Notes: generated by a model not told the origin, from the sequence alone. 64,000 bases of DNA from UBA7455 sp026713185 (GCA_963665785.1 OY762456.1:1426001-1490000); one strand, 5' to 3'; shown: positions 40,490-50,805, counted from the first letter of the stretch. Program-made: numbers and translations.

Positions 40490-43426
40490 TTAGAAGCGGT
40501 AGATTCCACCTAAAACGATGCGCCTGTCGGGGAGTCCGACGAAACACAGCGGTCCGGTTGCACTGACACAATGTTGATCGATACGCTCTTCGGTAAGGTT
40601 TACGACTTCAAGACCAACATCAAGGTGATCATTGACCGAGTAGTTGACGCTGGCATTCAGCTGACCTCTGTCGAGTGTATGAACCGGGAAGCTGAATGTG
40701 CTGCTGCCGCTCGTGTTGGCGCCGCCGCCGAAGTCCTGTGTGCGGAACGATTCACGCCAGGTGTAACGGGCTCTTGCGGACAGACCGTACTTCTCGTAGT
40801 ACAGCGTGAAGTTGTACGCGTCTTCAGAGAAGTCAAGCAGTCCTCTAGGAATACAGATACCTGAACCGAGAACCTGCGCGCCACGTCCCGACGTGCAATC
40901 CTCGATTGAACCACCGCTGAAATCCTGGTTGGTGTAGTTGAAAATGACGCCGAAACCAGACGCCCAACCCAGATTATCTTCGAAACCGGAAAGGTCGTAC
41001 TGGAAAGCAAACTCGACACCGGACTGTGTGGTCGTTGACGGGTCATTGGTCCAGGTCTGGTAGTCCACACACAATCCCAGGACATTCGGGTCTCCCAGAA
41101 CATTCGGTATGACCGTCGGGTTCCAGATGCCACCGCCCGGGCAGCTTGGATCCGTTTCACGGGCAAGACCACTGGTAGAAGTTGGATCGTTAACCAGCAG
41201 TGCGCCCTCAAAGACTTGCCCGATGATGTCCGTGCGGTCCTTCGTGAAGTAACCGAGGCTCACCAGCGCCGACTCGGCAAAGTACCACTCGACTGCGAAA
41301 TCAAGCGAATCGACTTCCTCTGGCTTGAGGTTGGGGTTGCCCTGGTCGATCGCAGAGTTTTCCTGATTGTCTGCAGAAAATGCTGTGCTTATCCTGTTGA
41401 AACCTGGACGCCTGATGTCAGCGCCATAGCCAAAACGAATCAGCACGTCTTCGCGCACCTCGGCGACTACATTCAATCGCGGCAGCAGGAAGTCATACTT
41501 GCCCTTTGTTGACACCAGTGATCTGTTTCCTGCCGCATCTTCAAAGCCATACGCCACTGAATCCACTTCAGTCTCCACATAGCGCACGCCTACGTTGCCG
41601 CGGAAAATACCGGCCTCGAAATTCGCTTGTACATACAAAGCCGTGGTCTCTTCACTGACGTCATAGAACTGGTTCCGATCGGACACAAGGTTCAGGATAT
41701 CCGGGCTGGCCGTATCGTGTGCGATAACCGCATCTTGCAGAATTGCCAGCGTACCGTCCGGGTCGGAAAAGGCACGATCCGGATCGACGAGCAGGAAATC
41801 ACTAATGAACAACGATCTGCCGTCGCCCTTATCAAAGTTATCGGGACCGGGCACAAGCAGTTCTGAGAACAAGGCGCCGTTCGGACTGTCCACCATCCGG
41901 CTGAAGCCGCCAATCCGGTCTTCAATATCGTTGAAACGACTTGAGGACTCACCGATACGGAAGCCAAAGTCGAGCGTGGTAAAGCTGTTCCAGTCCACGT
42001 CCCAGGAGAAGTCCATTCGGATTGCATCTTCTTCATTTTCGGTTGTATTGCGACCCACAATCACCTGGTCCAGAACAACATTGGCGGGATTCAACAGATC
42101 AGCCGGCGCTGGTGCAAAGGGTGAATTGAAATTGACGCCCCACGCCAACGTGCCGCCGGACAAGTCATAGATGAACGGTACGCAGTTATCGTTGCTGCTC
42201 GCATCGAGAGGACAGTTCGGGTTAATGAAGTTCAGGGTCGTGCTCAGGTTGGGGTTGGACGTATCCGACGCTGTCGTAGAGTACTCGGCGCTTACGGACC
42301 ATCTTTCACCGTACCAATCACCACCGAACGCAATGACTTGACTGTCTGTGACACGAGAACCGGTGTCGCTTGAGAAACGCAGGTTGGGATCGTCATCATC
42401 GTTGGCCAAGTCCGGCTCAAGCGTTCCCTGTAGCGCTGCCGGGAACCTGCCGGGGCCGACACCGAAATCAACCGTTTCATAGTCGGTAGGGACACTGATG
42501 TTCCTCAGCGTGCTGACGCCGGAGGCCTGAAGCCTGTAACTGTCCTGGCTTCGCTCCTGATCATTGACAACGACATCAAGATGAAATTTCAGACTCTCAC
42601 TGGGCGCCCACTCAAAGGTTGACGCGAAATTGACGGTCTCGTAGTCGTAATTTTCCTGCTCCTGAACCAGGAACTGGATACCGAGAAATTCAGATGGATT
42701 GACGGCGCCCGCCGGCGAAACGCGGTTGTCGCGGTCGGTGCGGGGACGAAATGACACCGATTCCTGCTCGGTATAGCTTCCGCTGATCACGAAACCGATT
42801 TCGCCCGCGTCCGTCAACCATGAGTCGCCAAATGCGCCGGAGTATCTTGGCGTCATGTTTTCGGTGCTCAGGCTGCTGTCTTCGTACTGAACCCTGAGAG
42901 CGGCCAATGTCGCCGGCAGATCAAGCGGGCGGATCGTCTTCAGGTTGATCGTGCCGCCAACAGAGCCTTCGATGGTCCCGGCGTCAGGTGACTTGGTTAC
43001 CTCGACCGCCGAAATAATCGCCGGATTGACATCTTCGAAATTAATACCACTACGGCCGGAACCCGAATTCACGGTGGAAACACCATTGAATTCGACCCGG
43101 TTTGAATTGGTGCCGCGGATCTGAACGCCGGTGCCGACGCCCGCCGTACGAGTAATCTGGACACCGGTAATATTTTCAAGAACTTCTGCGAGGTTTTGAT
43201 CCGGCAGCTTGCCGATATCCTCCGCAATGACCACCTCGACCAGTTGGTCCGAGTCCCGTTTTTGATCCACGGCAGCAGCCAGGGATCCGCGGATACCCGT
43301 AACAACGATCTCTTCGATCTCTTCGACCTCTTCCAAAGGTTCGTTGTCCTGCGCGATGGCCGCAGACGAAAAGACCAGCGCCATCGCGGCTGGTGCGAGT
43401 GCAGCAATACTACGTTGATTTTTCAC
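40490..43426 (-). CDS. TonB-dependent receptor (TIGR01782 type)
   Basis: 978 residues, outer-membrane import receptor. A signal peptide (residues 1-25, ending S-S-A-A-I-A-Q) is followed by the TonB-box-like V-E-E-I-V-V-T-G-I-R-G-S-L, the plug with L-P-D-Q-N-L-A-E-V-L-E-N-I-T-G-V-Q-I, N-R-V-E-F-N-G-V-S, and a long barrel ending in aromatic Phe (G-G-I-Y-R-F). This form is common for oligosaccharide uptake in marine and plant-associated bacteria. With the downstream hydratase and LacI genes and the divergent secreted beta-helix protein it suggests sugar or uronate import. Substrate unknown. Confidence 0.93.
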   Translation of the reverse strand: MKNQRSIAALAPAAMALVFSSAAIAQDNEPLEEVEEIEEIVVTGIRGSLAAAVDQKRDSDQLVEVVIAEDIGKLPDQNLAEVLENITGVQITRTAGVGTGVQIRGTNSNRVEFNGVSTVNSGSGRSGINFEDVNPAIISAVEVTKSPDAGTIEGSVGGTINLKTIRPLDLPATLAALRVQYEDSSLSTENMTPRYSGAFGDSWLTDAGEIGFVISGSYTEQESVSFRPRTDRDNRVSPAGAVNPSEFLGIQFLVQEQENYDYETVNFASTFEWAPSESLKFHLDVVVNDQERSQDSYRLQASGVSTLRNISVPTDYETVDFGVGPGRFPAALQGTLEPDLANDDDDPNLRFSSDTGSRVTDSQVIAFGGDWYGERWSVSAEYSTTASDTSNPNLSTTLNFINPNCPLDASSNDNCVPFIYDLSGGTLAWGVNFNSPFAPAPADLLNPANVVLDQVIVGRNTTENEEDAIRMDFSWDVDWNSFTTLDFGFRIGESSSRFNDIEDRIGGFSRMVDSPNGALFSELLVPGPDNFDKGDGRSLFISDFLLVDPDRAFSDPDGTLAILQDAVIAHDTASPDILNLVSDRNQFYDVSEETTALYVQANFEAGIFRGNVGVRYVETEVDSVAYGFEDAAGNRSLVSTKGKYDFLLPRLNVVAEVREDVLIRFGYGADIRRPGFNRISTAFSADNQENSAIDQGNPNLKPEEVDSLDFAVEWYFAESALVSLGYFTKDRTDIIGQVFEGALLVNDPTSTSGLARETDPSCPGGGIWNPTVIPNVLGDPNVLGLCVDYQTWTNDPSTTTQSGVEFAFQYDLSGFEDNLGWASGFGVIFNYTNQDFSGGSIEDCTSGRGAQVLGSGICIPRGLLDFSEDAYNFTLYYEKYGLSARARYTWRESFRTQDFGGGANTSGSSTFSFPVHTLDRGQLNASVNYSVNDHLDVGLEVVNLTEERIDQHCVSATGPLCFVGLPDRRIVLGGIYRF

Positions 43427-43460
43427 TTGTTTGTTCTCCTGTAAGTTTCTTCACCCCATA

Positions 43461-43496
43461 ATGGATGAACTGATTAGGATGGATGAACTGATTCGG
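43461..43496 (+). repeat. 18-bp tandem repeat in the divergent promoter region
   Basis: ATGGATGAACTGATTAGG is followed at once by ATGGATGAACTGATTCGG. It lies 34 bp upstream of the TonB receptor start. It may be a regulator site or simply a slippage duplication. Confidence 0.5.
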
Positions 43497-43513
43497 GCAA
43501 TGTATGATACTGA

Positions 43514-43533
43514 TATTTCCACCGGTGTCAATA
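43514..43533. promoter_or_regulatory. LacI-type operator candidate
   Basis: TATTTCCACCGGTGTCAATA is an imperfect palindrome (8 of 10 half-site positions match) around CACCGGTG with the CG centre usual for LacI operators. It lies between the divergent receptor and beta-helix genes, which are next to a lacI-type gene. The remaining 43427-43657 gap has no gene. Confidence 0.5.
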
Positions 43534-43657
43534 GGTTCCACACTTACAGTATTTCAGTGGTAAGCAATGGAGCTTTACCGCACGGATTCTGTCTTGCTAA
43601 TATTGTTCCGGAACAGCCATCAAGAACTCCTGTAGACTATTGTTAGGAGATAAATGT

Positions 43658-45343
43658 ATGATATATAAGAACATATTATCAAAACTTGGCATTGCAATCC
43701 TGTTGCTCTGTTCGCCGGCCCTGGTAGCAGGCCAATCAAAGAGTGAGCCTCCCGCCTTATTGTCCCACGAGACAATTAGAGAACACAATTACCTGCCGGA
43801 TTTTTCTTTTGCGGGGTACGGGAATGGCCTGCCCGCAATACCGGAGGCATCGGGTACCCTGGTCAGGGTTGATGATTTCGGCGCCTCCGCCAACGACGGA
43901 ATAGACGATACAAAAGCGGTTCTGGCCGCAATATCACATGCAAATGACGTAGTTGGCCCCGTGATCGTCCGGTTTTCGGTCGGGCGATATGTAATCTCGG
44001 AAGTGCTGAAAATAGAACGCTCGGATTTTGTCTTGCAGGGCGCAGGCTCCGGCTCCGGCGGTACTCTTCTGCACTTCCCCCGACCTCTGAACCAGGTCGA
44101 CAGAAGTTCGTCACTGGATGAACTCAGACAGTACCTGGTGAAGCTCGACAAGCGCCAGGTAGAGCCGGAGAAAAATCTTGATGACTATTTCTCCGAGTAT
44201 TCATGGAGCGGTGGGTTTATCTGGATTCAGAAGCAGGGCGTACGTGCGGCGCCTTACCTGGTTGAATACGACCCGGAGATCGAAAAACTGGCGGACATTG
44301 AGACTGGCGCAAGAGGCGCCCGGACGATCGTGCTTTCCTCGACAGCCGATATTGACGCCGGCGACATCATTCAGTTGCAGTGGATCAACCGCACGGGACC
44401 GGACGCCGGAATCATCAAGTCCCTCTACGGAACAGAATATGAAAGCGCGGGCTCTCATCATTGGTCGTTTCCCGAGCGCCCCCTGGTTCGCCAGACATCA
44501 CGGGTGCTAGCGGTCGATGGCCGCAACGTGCAGCTGGCCGACCCGCTGCTGCATGATGCGAATGACACGATTCCTGCACAGGTTGCCGCGTGGGATGGCT
44601 TGCAGCACGTTGGAATCGAAGACCTCAGGCTCGAGTTTCCCGATTCCCCTTTCTTTGGCCACCACATGGAGCGCGGCTACAACGGCATTTACTTCACAAG
44701 CTCGTTCGATTCCTGGTCAAGGAACATTCGCATTACCAACGCCGATAGCGGCATCCTGAGTTACAACAGCGCCAACCTGACTTTCAAGGACGTCATTACC
44801 GATGGCGCCCGGCGCGCTCACTACGCCGTGCATATGGGCAACGTTCATAACGTGTTGGCCGAGAACATTACGGTCATGAATCCGGTTCTGCATTCATTGT
44901 CCTTCAATACCCAATCAACGAAATGCGTTTTCAGGAACGCCGAGGTTCTCGTCAACCCGACTCTCGACCAGCATGCCGGTGCGAATCACCAAAACCTGTT
45001 CGACAACGTAACCCTGCACATGCAGGCAGTGAGAAGCAGCGACGGGCCGGTTGTCCCAGTGTTTGACGGGAGCGGCGCCGGCTACTGGCAACCGGGACAT
45101 GGCGGATTCAATACCACCTGGAATCTACGCGTGCTCGTTACGGGTGGCGCATACGCAGATGAAGTCGTCACGGTGCAGGGCCTCGATGAAGGACCGATGG
45201 CCCGAATAGTCGGTCTGCACGGTAATCGGCAATTCAAACTGGATTACCGGCCAACGCCGTATGTCGAAATGCTCAACGAACCGCTCGAATCGGTCCCCTC
45301 ACTCTATGAATACCAAAGAATTCAACGCCTGAACGAAGATTAG
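43658..45343 (+). CDS. secreted right-handed beta-helix protein (pectate-lyase-superfamily-like)
   Basis: 561 residues from ATG 43658 (TAGGAG 8 bp upstream). A signal peptide (I-A-I-L-L-L-C-S-P-A-L-V-A-G-Q) exports it. The start of the parallel beta-helix fold is seen in V-D-D-F-G-A-S-A-N-D-G-I-D-D-T-K-A, a motif of pectate-lyase-3/polygalacturonase-like proteins. Repeated N-I-R-I-T-N-A and N-L-T-F-K-D-V coils follow. It probably binds or cleaves a polysaccharide outside the cytoplasm. It is divergent from the TonB receptor operon and may release that receptor's substrate. Confidence 0.8.
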   Translation: MIYKNILSKLGIAILLLCSPALVAGQSKSEPPALLSHETIREHNYLPDFSFAGYGNGLPAIPEASGTLVRVDDFGASANDGIDDTKAVLAAISHANDVVGPVIVRFSVGRYVISEVLKIERSDFVLQGAGSGSGGTLLHFPRPLNQVDRSSSLDELRQYLVKLDKRQVEPEKNLDDYFSEYSWSGGFIWIQKQGVRAAPYLVEYDPEIEKLADIETGARGARTIVLSSTADIDAGDIIQLQWINRTGPDAGIIKSLYGTEYESAGSHHWSFPERPLVRQTSRVLAVDGRNVQLADPLLHDANDTIPAQVAAWDGLQHVGIEDLRLEFPDSPFFGHHMERGYNGIYFTSSFDSWSRNIRITNADSGILSYNSANLTFKDVITDGARRAHYAVHMGNVHNVLAENITVMNPVLHSLSFNTQSTKCVFRNAEVLVNPTLDQHAGANHQNLFDNVTLHMQAVRSSDGPVVPVFDGSGAGYWQPGHGGFNTTWNLRVLVTGGAYADEVVTVQGLDEGPMARIVGLHGNRQFKLDYRPTPYVEMLNEPLESVPSLYEYQRIQRLNED

Positions 45344-45431
45344 CTGATGCCCTCGAAAAGGCTCGCCAGGGCGCTTACGTTATTTCTTCCCGGGATCTTT
45401 TTGCCGGGTTTCAATATCGGCGCCATCATCT

Positions 45432-46970
45432 TCATTCACCGACGCAGCGAAAGTTCTTCTCGTTGTTAACATCTCCCCGACCACTGTATTTTGCATACTT
45501 GGGGTAGGGACAAATCGGACGGGTAAACACGGGCGCATCTTTTGACGGTTCGGCCCCGTCAAGCACATCCGATAATTCCACGAGACCCGGTTGTTTGCCA
45601 ATAATACGTTCCGGCGCTTTGCCTTCTTCGATCCAACGAACCAGCGGATCAACCCAGTCCGTCTGCCAGGGACCGGGGCCAGCGCCGCAGTGCAGCATAC
45701 CTGGAACCAGGAACAGGCGGAAGAATTCGGCAGTCGCCTTCCTGCCACCGTTCTGCTGCTCAACCAATGCCAGGTAATCTATCGCTAACTGCGCCCGAAG
45801 CGGGAAGTCGTTCCAACCGAAATACATAAGCAACTTACCGCCCCCTGCCTGAAACTCAGTCAAATCAGCACTCCAGACATCCATAAACGCCGCTGCGTCA
45901 TCCAGCATGTTTCGATCGGCGACGGGATCAAACCGATCGAGATCAAACTGCGGATTTTGATGCAGCAAATTGCCGAGTAGAAGGCGCGTATACTCGTTCG
46001 CTGATTCGTCGCCCTGCCCATCGATAACCCAAGCACCCCAATCCCCCGCGCCTTCCGCCCCAGGGGGGGCGCCAGGGGATAGCACCTTACCATCGGCATT
46101 CACGAGCCCGGCATACATGAATTCAGCAGTTTCAATCTGTCCGGGGGTAAGGCACTCCTTTTTCTGATCTGATCGACACATAAGCGTCGACACATCGAAA
46201 ACTTCTTTTGTGCACTTGCGAGGGTCATCGATCACGCCATCTTCTACGCCATCAAGTAAATCACAGGCTTCGCGAGACGCATTGCCCAGTAAGGTGAGCG
46301 CTTCATGGGTAAGCGGATTCGCACGCTGAGCGCGAGCCTGAGCCAGCATCCAGGGCAGTGCCTCCTTGTAACTGAATACCGGCGCGCCAGCAATGATACC
46401 GTTGTAGTCCTCTGGAAAACGCAACGCTTCCATAAGCGCCGCGCGGCCCCCGTTCGAGCAGCCCTTCAAATAGGCGTAATCTACTCTGCGCCCATAAAAC
46501 GTCGTGATGATTCGCTTGGCCAACACCGTAGCCAAATGGTTCGCACGATACGCATAGTCCAGTAGCGCTTCCGGCTGCTTCATCCACTCGAGACTTTCAT
46601 TTTCCGAGTTAGAGTGACCGGTATCCGAGGTCGCCATCGCAAAGCCACTTGGAAGCAAGCTCACCGTATCGGCCAGATAACCAGCCATGCCACCGGCCGC
46701 GCTGAACATGAGCCGACCGTTCCAACCCTCAATTGGCATGGTGACTTCGAAGCGGATTGCCCGGTTGATAACGCCACGCACCCGACAGTAATCTGGCATC
46801 GATTCGGTGGCCGCGATGAGCACACCTGGCTCTACTGCATGACTGACATCCGTCAGTCGATAGAGATCTCGACAGGTATGCTCTGCGCCACTTGCGGCAC
46901 ATACCGGCATAAAGGCTCCGCCAAGAACAGCAGCTAAAACCCATACACGAAGCGGCGCCAGACCACTCAA
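45432..46970 (-). CDS. tannase/feruloyl esterase family protein
   Basis: 512 residues from TTG 46970; a signal peptide (V-W-V-L-A-A-V-L-G-G-A-F-M-P-V-C-A-A) suggests export. The family is recognisable by Y-C-R-V-R-G near residue 57, the nucleophile motif K-G-C-S-N-G-G-R (Ser in G-C-S-N-G-G) and P-E-D-Y-N-G-I-I-A-G-A-P, then late F-F-R-L-F-L-V-P-G-M-L-H-C with the catalytic His. It hydrolyses ester bonds of aromatic acids, such as gallate or ferulate, from plant or algal material. It lies 134 bp after the FecR-linked receptor, which may import its product. Confidence 0.87.
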   Translation of the reverse strand: MSGLAPLRVWVLAAVLGGAFMPVCAASGAEHTCRDLYRLTDVSHAVEPGVLIAATESMPDYCRVRGVINRAIRFEVTMPIEGWNGRLMFSAAGGMAGYLADTVSLLPSGFAMATSDTGHSNSENESLEWMKQPEALLDYAYRANHLATVLAKRIITTFYGRRVDYAYLKGCSNGGRAALMEALRFPEDYNGIIAGAPVFSYKEALPWMLAQARAQRANPLTHEALTLLGNASREACDLLDGVEDGVIDDPRKCTKEVFDVSTLMCRSDQKKECLTPGQIETAEFMYAGLVNADGKVLSPGAPPGAEGAGDWGAWVIDGQGDESANEYTRLLLGNLLHQNPQFDLDRFDPVADRNMLDDAAAFMDVWSADLTEFQAGGGKLLMYFGWNDFPLRAQLAIDYLALVEQQNGGRKATAEFFRLFLVPGMLHCGAGPGPWQTDWVDPLVRWIEEGKAPERIIGKQPGLVELSDVLDGAEPSKDAPVFTRPICPYPKYAKYSGRGDVNNEKNFRCVGE

Positions 46971-47104
46971 TGCTTCGTACCTATCCGAATGCCCTTTGTG
47001 CGTGGCCGCGATGTCGCAAACCGATTTTTAATATCGGATCTGATCCTACATGGTACATTCATGGTTTCACACAAGCTGTAATGGCAGAGACGTGTCCCAG
47101 GAAG

Positions 47105-49777
47105 TTAAAAACGGTAATTCAGGGTAGCGCCATAGGTTCTGGGTTCGATGTAGTGTCGCGCAATGTCATGGTAGACAAAGTTATAATATACCTTTTGGTC
47201 CCACGCCAGTTTGTCAGTCAGGTTCTTGCCCCAAAAAAATACCCCCCACTTGTCATCTGCGGCACTGAAACCCAACCGGGCATTCAGCAAACCGCGGGCC
47301 GGGTTCAGGCCATCATCCGATTCCACGCCTCCATTAAAAGGGGAGTAAAACTCATCCATAAAGTTGTAGTCAAGACGACTCAGCCACGTTCCGCCCATGA
47401 AGGGAAACTCGTGAACGACAGAAGCGTTGAACGTCCACGCGGGCGCCATAGCCGGCCTGTTACCAGACCCGTCGATTATGCCCTGTCCACCTCGCGCTAC
47501 AGGTCTACTCGACGTTACCCCGTTCAATTGTCCATATTCGGCGTCGAGAAATCCCACACCCAGGTTGAAGGTGAGGTGGTTTGTGGGGCGTGCAGTCAAT
47601 TCGATTTCGATTCCCCTGGATGTCATCTGACCGGCATTGGCCAGAATGTTGGCGCCGCGACCAAGGGTGCCGCAATCCTCACACCAGAGCCGAAACTGCA
47701 TGTCTTCCCAGTCCATGTAAAAGAGCGCAGCATTAATATTCACCCGCCCGTCGGCCCACGCACCCTTCACGCCAATCTCATAGCTCAAAAGAAACTCCGG
47801 GTCGGCGAGCAGTGTTCCAGCAGCGTGAGAGGCTACCGGAGTGGTCGAGTCATTGAAGACGCCGGATTTGAATCCCCTGGCGATACTCGCGTATGTCATC
47901 AAGTCGTCATTGAACCGGTAACGCAACCCGGCTGTCCACGAAGGTTCACTATCAGCCACATCTACCGGAGCAGCTTGTGGTGGGGTCACTCCACACCATG
48001 GGTTCGGTTCACACAAGATTTCCAGGGCAAGGTGCTTCTTCTCGTCATCCGTGAACCGTAGGCCACCAAACAGCGTCAATTCATCGTTCACATAGAAATT
48101 GCCGTGGACGAAAGCAGCATAGCTTCTGGAGTCGGTGGCAATACCACCATGTTGCCTCCCCTCAAGAGCCGGGAGCCAGAAGTCCCCGAAAAAAAAGGTT
48201 CTATTGAAGAGGTTGTCCTGATCAAAGTAATAGACCCCGGTAACAAAATCGTAGCTCTCGCCTACGGGAGAGTTAATCCGCAACTCTTGGGACACCATCT
48301 GTGTCGACGCGCGGGTTATCTCCTGGAACGCATTGAAGGACCGTCCGTCAACGTCATTGCTCAGCGATGCAGTGTCATCACGATATCCGGTGATCGATGT
48401 GAGCGTATACCCATTTGCAAAATCATGCTCGATAGAGAGGGAAGTGCCAAAACCGTCCTGCCAGACTATATTTGGATGGTTAAAGCTAACAGTAAAAGGT
48501 ACGTTATCAATACCCCACTCCGGCCGAGTCGGATCACCGGCGAGTGGTTGATGTTCCACACTATACAGGCCAGTCTCTGTGTCATAAGAGTCCATCGCCA
48601 GATAGACGCTCGTCCTGTCTGAAGGCGTATAATAAAGCTGTAACCTGCCACCTGTTGCGTCAATATCGGCAAGATCATCACCATTGAACAGATTGGTCAC
48701 GTATCCGTCCCGCTGCGTATTGCGTAAAGACACGCGCGCAGCGAGGACATCATTTACTGGAATATTCAGGCTGACCTGTTGACGAAATAGCGAGAAATTC
48801 CCGACGTCCGCGTTAATGCTGCCCTCGAATTCATCCCCGGGCATTTTACTGACGATATTGATTACACCTGCAATGGTGTTTTTTCCGAACATCGTTCCCT
48901 GAGGCCCTCGAATGACTTCAACCCTCTCGGTGTCGACCAAATCCGCATTCATTACAAACTGTTGTCCCAGGTAGACGCCATCGAGAAAAACCCCCACCTC
49001 TTTGTCCCAGCCCATATTGTTTGGCCCGGTGAAATTGGCCACGCCGCGGATAGAGATATTCCCCACAGCGGGTGAAAATTCGGCAGGAAATATCAAGTTT
49101 GGAACCGCATCGGCGATATCCCTGATGTTTTGAATCCCAGTCTGTTCCATCGTCTTGGCGATGACCGCCGTAAGGGATATAGGAACGTCCTGGAGGTTTT
49201 CTTTACGTTTGGTTGCGGTGACGACAATCTCCTCGATAACCGCCTCATTCGAATCGGTGGTTGCGTCTTCTACCGCGATGGCCGACGCGCCGGAAGTGGC
49301 GAATATGGCTGTGGCGATGGCTGTGCCCAGACGTTTCAGCAGTGGCGCCTTTGTTGTCTGCGGGCCAGGTGTCAGTTCCGCCACCAGTTGCCTGACGATG
49401 ATCGCGTCACCCCTGGTGTGGTATTCGAGTCCTGTACCGGCCAGTAGCTGCGCGAGCGCTTCGTCGGTCGTGTGTTCTCCCTGCAGACCTGACGTATTGC
49501 CTGTGGCATCGTGGTGAACCATCACCGTCAGTTCGGCCTGTTCGCCGAACTGGAGCAGCGCGGCAGAAAGTTCCTGTGCGGCTATCTCAAAATGCCTGAC
49601 GGCATTGAGTTGATTGGTCAGTTGGTTGTCCATCATGCGTTCCCCTTGCGAGTCGGAAGTATCAGCAAAACAGGCCGCGCTGACACAAAGCCACAGTGTC
49701 GGCATCAGCCTTTTGCACCGATACGACGCACTAGTCCAACTAAACCCTAAAATATTTTCCCCCATCCCCTTAATCAT
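47105..49777 (-). CDS. TonB-dependent receptor with STN signalling domain
   Basis: 890 residues from ATG 49777. After a signal peptide (P-T-L-W-L-C-V-S-A-A-C-F-A) there is an STN domain (about 60-130: F-E-I-A-A-Q-E-L-S-A-A-L, then L-L-A-G-T-G-L-E-Y), the part that signals to FecR. A second hydrophobic stretch, the TonB-box-like E-E-I-V-V-T-A-T-K-R, the plug (D-V-P-I-S-L-T, I-S-I-R-G-V-A-N) and a barrel ending in N-Y-R-F follow. It lies after fecI and fecR, so its gene or substrate is probably sensed through them. The ATG 49807 would overlap fecR. Confidence 0.9.
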   Translation of the reverse strand: MIKGMGENILGFSWTSASYRCKRLMPTLWLCVSAACFADTSDSQGERMMDNQLTNQLNAVRHFEIAAQELSAALLQFGEQAELTVMVHHDATGNTSGLQGEHTTDEALAQLLAGTGLEYHTRGDAIIVRQLVAELTPGPQTTKAPLLKRLGTAIATAIFATSGASAIAVEDATTDSNEAVIEEIVVTATKRKENLQDVPISLTAVIAKTMEQTGIQNIRDIADAVPNLIFPAEFSPAVGNISIRGVANFTGPNNMGWDKEVGVFLDGVYLGQQFVMNADLVDTERVEVIRGPQGTMFGKNTIAGVINIVSKMPGDEFEGSINADVGNFSLFRQQVSLNIPVNDVLAARVSLRNTQRDGYVTNLFNGDDLADIDATGGRLQLYYTPSDRTSVYLAMDSYDTETGLYSVEHQPLAGDPTRPEWGIDNVPFTVSFNHPNIVWQDGFGTSLSIEHDFANGYTLTSITGYRDDTASLSNDVDGRSFNAFQEITRASTQMVSQELRINSPVGESYDFVTGVYYFDQDNLFNRTFFFGDFWLPALEGRQHGGIATDSRSYAAFVHGNFYVNDELTLFGGLRFTDDEKKHLALEILCEPNPWCGVTPPQAAPVDVADSEPSWTAGLRYRFNDDLMTYASIARGFKSGVFNDSTTPVASHAAGTLLADPEFLLSYEIGVKGAWADGRVNINAALFYMDWEDMQFRLWCEDCGTLGRGANILANAGQMTSRGIEIELTARPTNHLTFNLGVGFLDAEYGQLNGVTSSRPVARGGQGIIDGSGNRPAMAPAWTFNASVVHEFPFMGGTWLSRLDYNFMDEFYSPFNGGVESDDGLNPARGLLNARLGFSAADDKWGVFFWGKNLTDKLAWDQKVYYNFVYHDIARHYIEPRTYGATLNYRF

Positions 49778-49787
49778 CTTAACTCGC

Positions 49788-50789
49788 CTAGGGCGAACGG
49801 TCTTCATACAGGATGGTGACGCCTGCAGCGTTGTTCACCGGCGTCACCGGCACGACTTCGCCCAACAGGCTCACCATGGATTCGCGGTTGCGAATATGGA
49901 TGATTCCGGTGACCGGATAGTCGGGCACCCCGTCGGCCACCTGCACCTCGCTGTGGGTATAGCGGGAGATTTCCCTCGCCGCCACGCGCAGCGGCGTGTT
50001 GTGAAACTTCAGCATGCCCTGCTGCCAGGCGGTTGCAGCATCGGCATCGGTCTGCTGTTCAGGTTTAATCTGACCGGACGAGTCGATCTCTACCTGTTCG
50101 TTGGCATCGAGAAGCATCCCCTCCTGCACCGCCCCGGGCGCGTTCTGGGAAAGGATCGCGGTATAGTCGTCCGGGGCGCCGGGTACGACGGCAACCCGGC
50201 CCTCGATCACGGTGACTGCCCACTCGCCATCGTCCCCGCCGCGCACGGCGAAACGAGTGCCGACAGCAATCACGCTGTGCGCACCAGCGCGTACGACAAA
50301 CGGTCGCCTGGGGTCGTGATCAACGTCGAATACGCTTTCGCCACGCTTCATGACGACCTCGCGAACACGGGGTGTATAACGGACTTCCAGATCGGAGGCG
50401 GTGTTGACGTGCAGACGGGAGCCGTCGTCGAGCGCCAGTTGGCGCTGCTCGTTCTTGGCGGTGGTGATGGCCATGGCCGGAGTATCGGCTGACTCGACAC
50501 CATGCCACCAGGTGGCTGCCAGCAACAGCGATGCTGCTGTTGCAAGGCCCGTGATCCACATGGCGCCGGACCGTCGCATGCGGTTTGCGGACGCCAGGTT
50601 CAACTGGCTGAGCTCATCACGCGCCCAGGACTCCAGGGCGCCGACGTCGCGCCATTCCTGTTCGATCCGTGCGTAGGCCAACTCGTGCTCGATATCCGCC
50701 GCGAGCCACTGGTTGAATTCGTGACGGTCCGCGCTGGCGACATCGGGGGCTCGCAGCCGGGTAAACCAGCTGACGGCTTGGGTGTTCAT
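49788..50789 (-). CDS. fecR: FecR-family anti-sigma/transmembrane signal protein
   Basis: 333 residues. The N-terminal cytosolic part has W-F-T-R-L-R and A-Y-A-R-I-E-Q-E-W, as in FecR. One TM helix (about residues 78-94: W-I-T-G-L-A-T-A-A-S-L-L-L-A) leads to a periplasmic FecR domain (L-D-D-G-S-R-L-H-V-N, then G-E-S-V-F-D-V, then V-I-A-V-G-T-R-F-A-V) and a C-terminal STN-binding part. It relays a receptor signal to the ECF sigma factor FecI. ATG 50789 is preferred over 50831 and 50816, which overlap fecI. Confidence 0.9.
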   Translation of the reverse strand: MNTQAVSWFTRLRAPDVASADRHEFNQWLAADIEHELAYARIEQEWRDVGALESWARDELSQLNLASANRMRRSGAMWITGLATAASLLLAATWWHGVESADTPAMAITTAKNEQRQLALDDGSRLHVNTASDLEVRYTPRVREVVMKRGESVFDVDHDPRRPFVVRAGAHSVIAVGTRFAVRGGDDGEWAVTVIEGRVAVVPGAPDDYTAILSQNAPGAVQEGMLLDANEQVEIDSSGQIKPEQQTDADAATAWQQGMLKFHNTPLRVAAREISRYTHSEVQVADGVPDYPVTGIIHIRNRESMVSLLGEVVPVTPVNNAAGVTILYEDRSP

Positions 50790-50805
50790 GTCATCTTTTA
50801 TGGCG

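Noticed and set aside
46970..48061. A 363-codon plus-strand frame
   Set aside because: Antisense to the barrel of the STN-domain TonB receptor; no family features.
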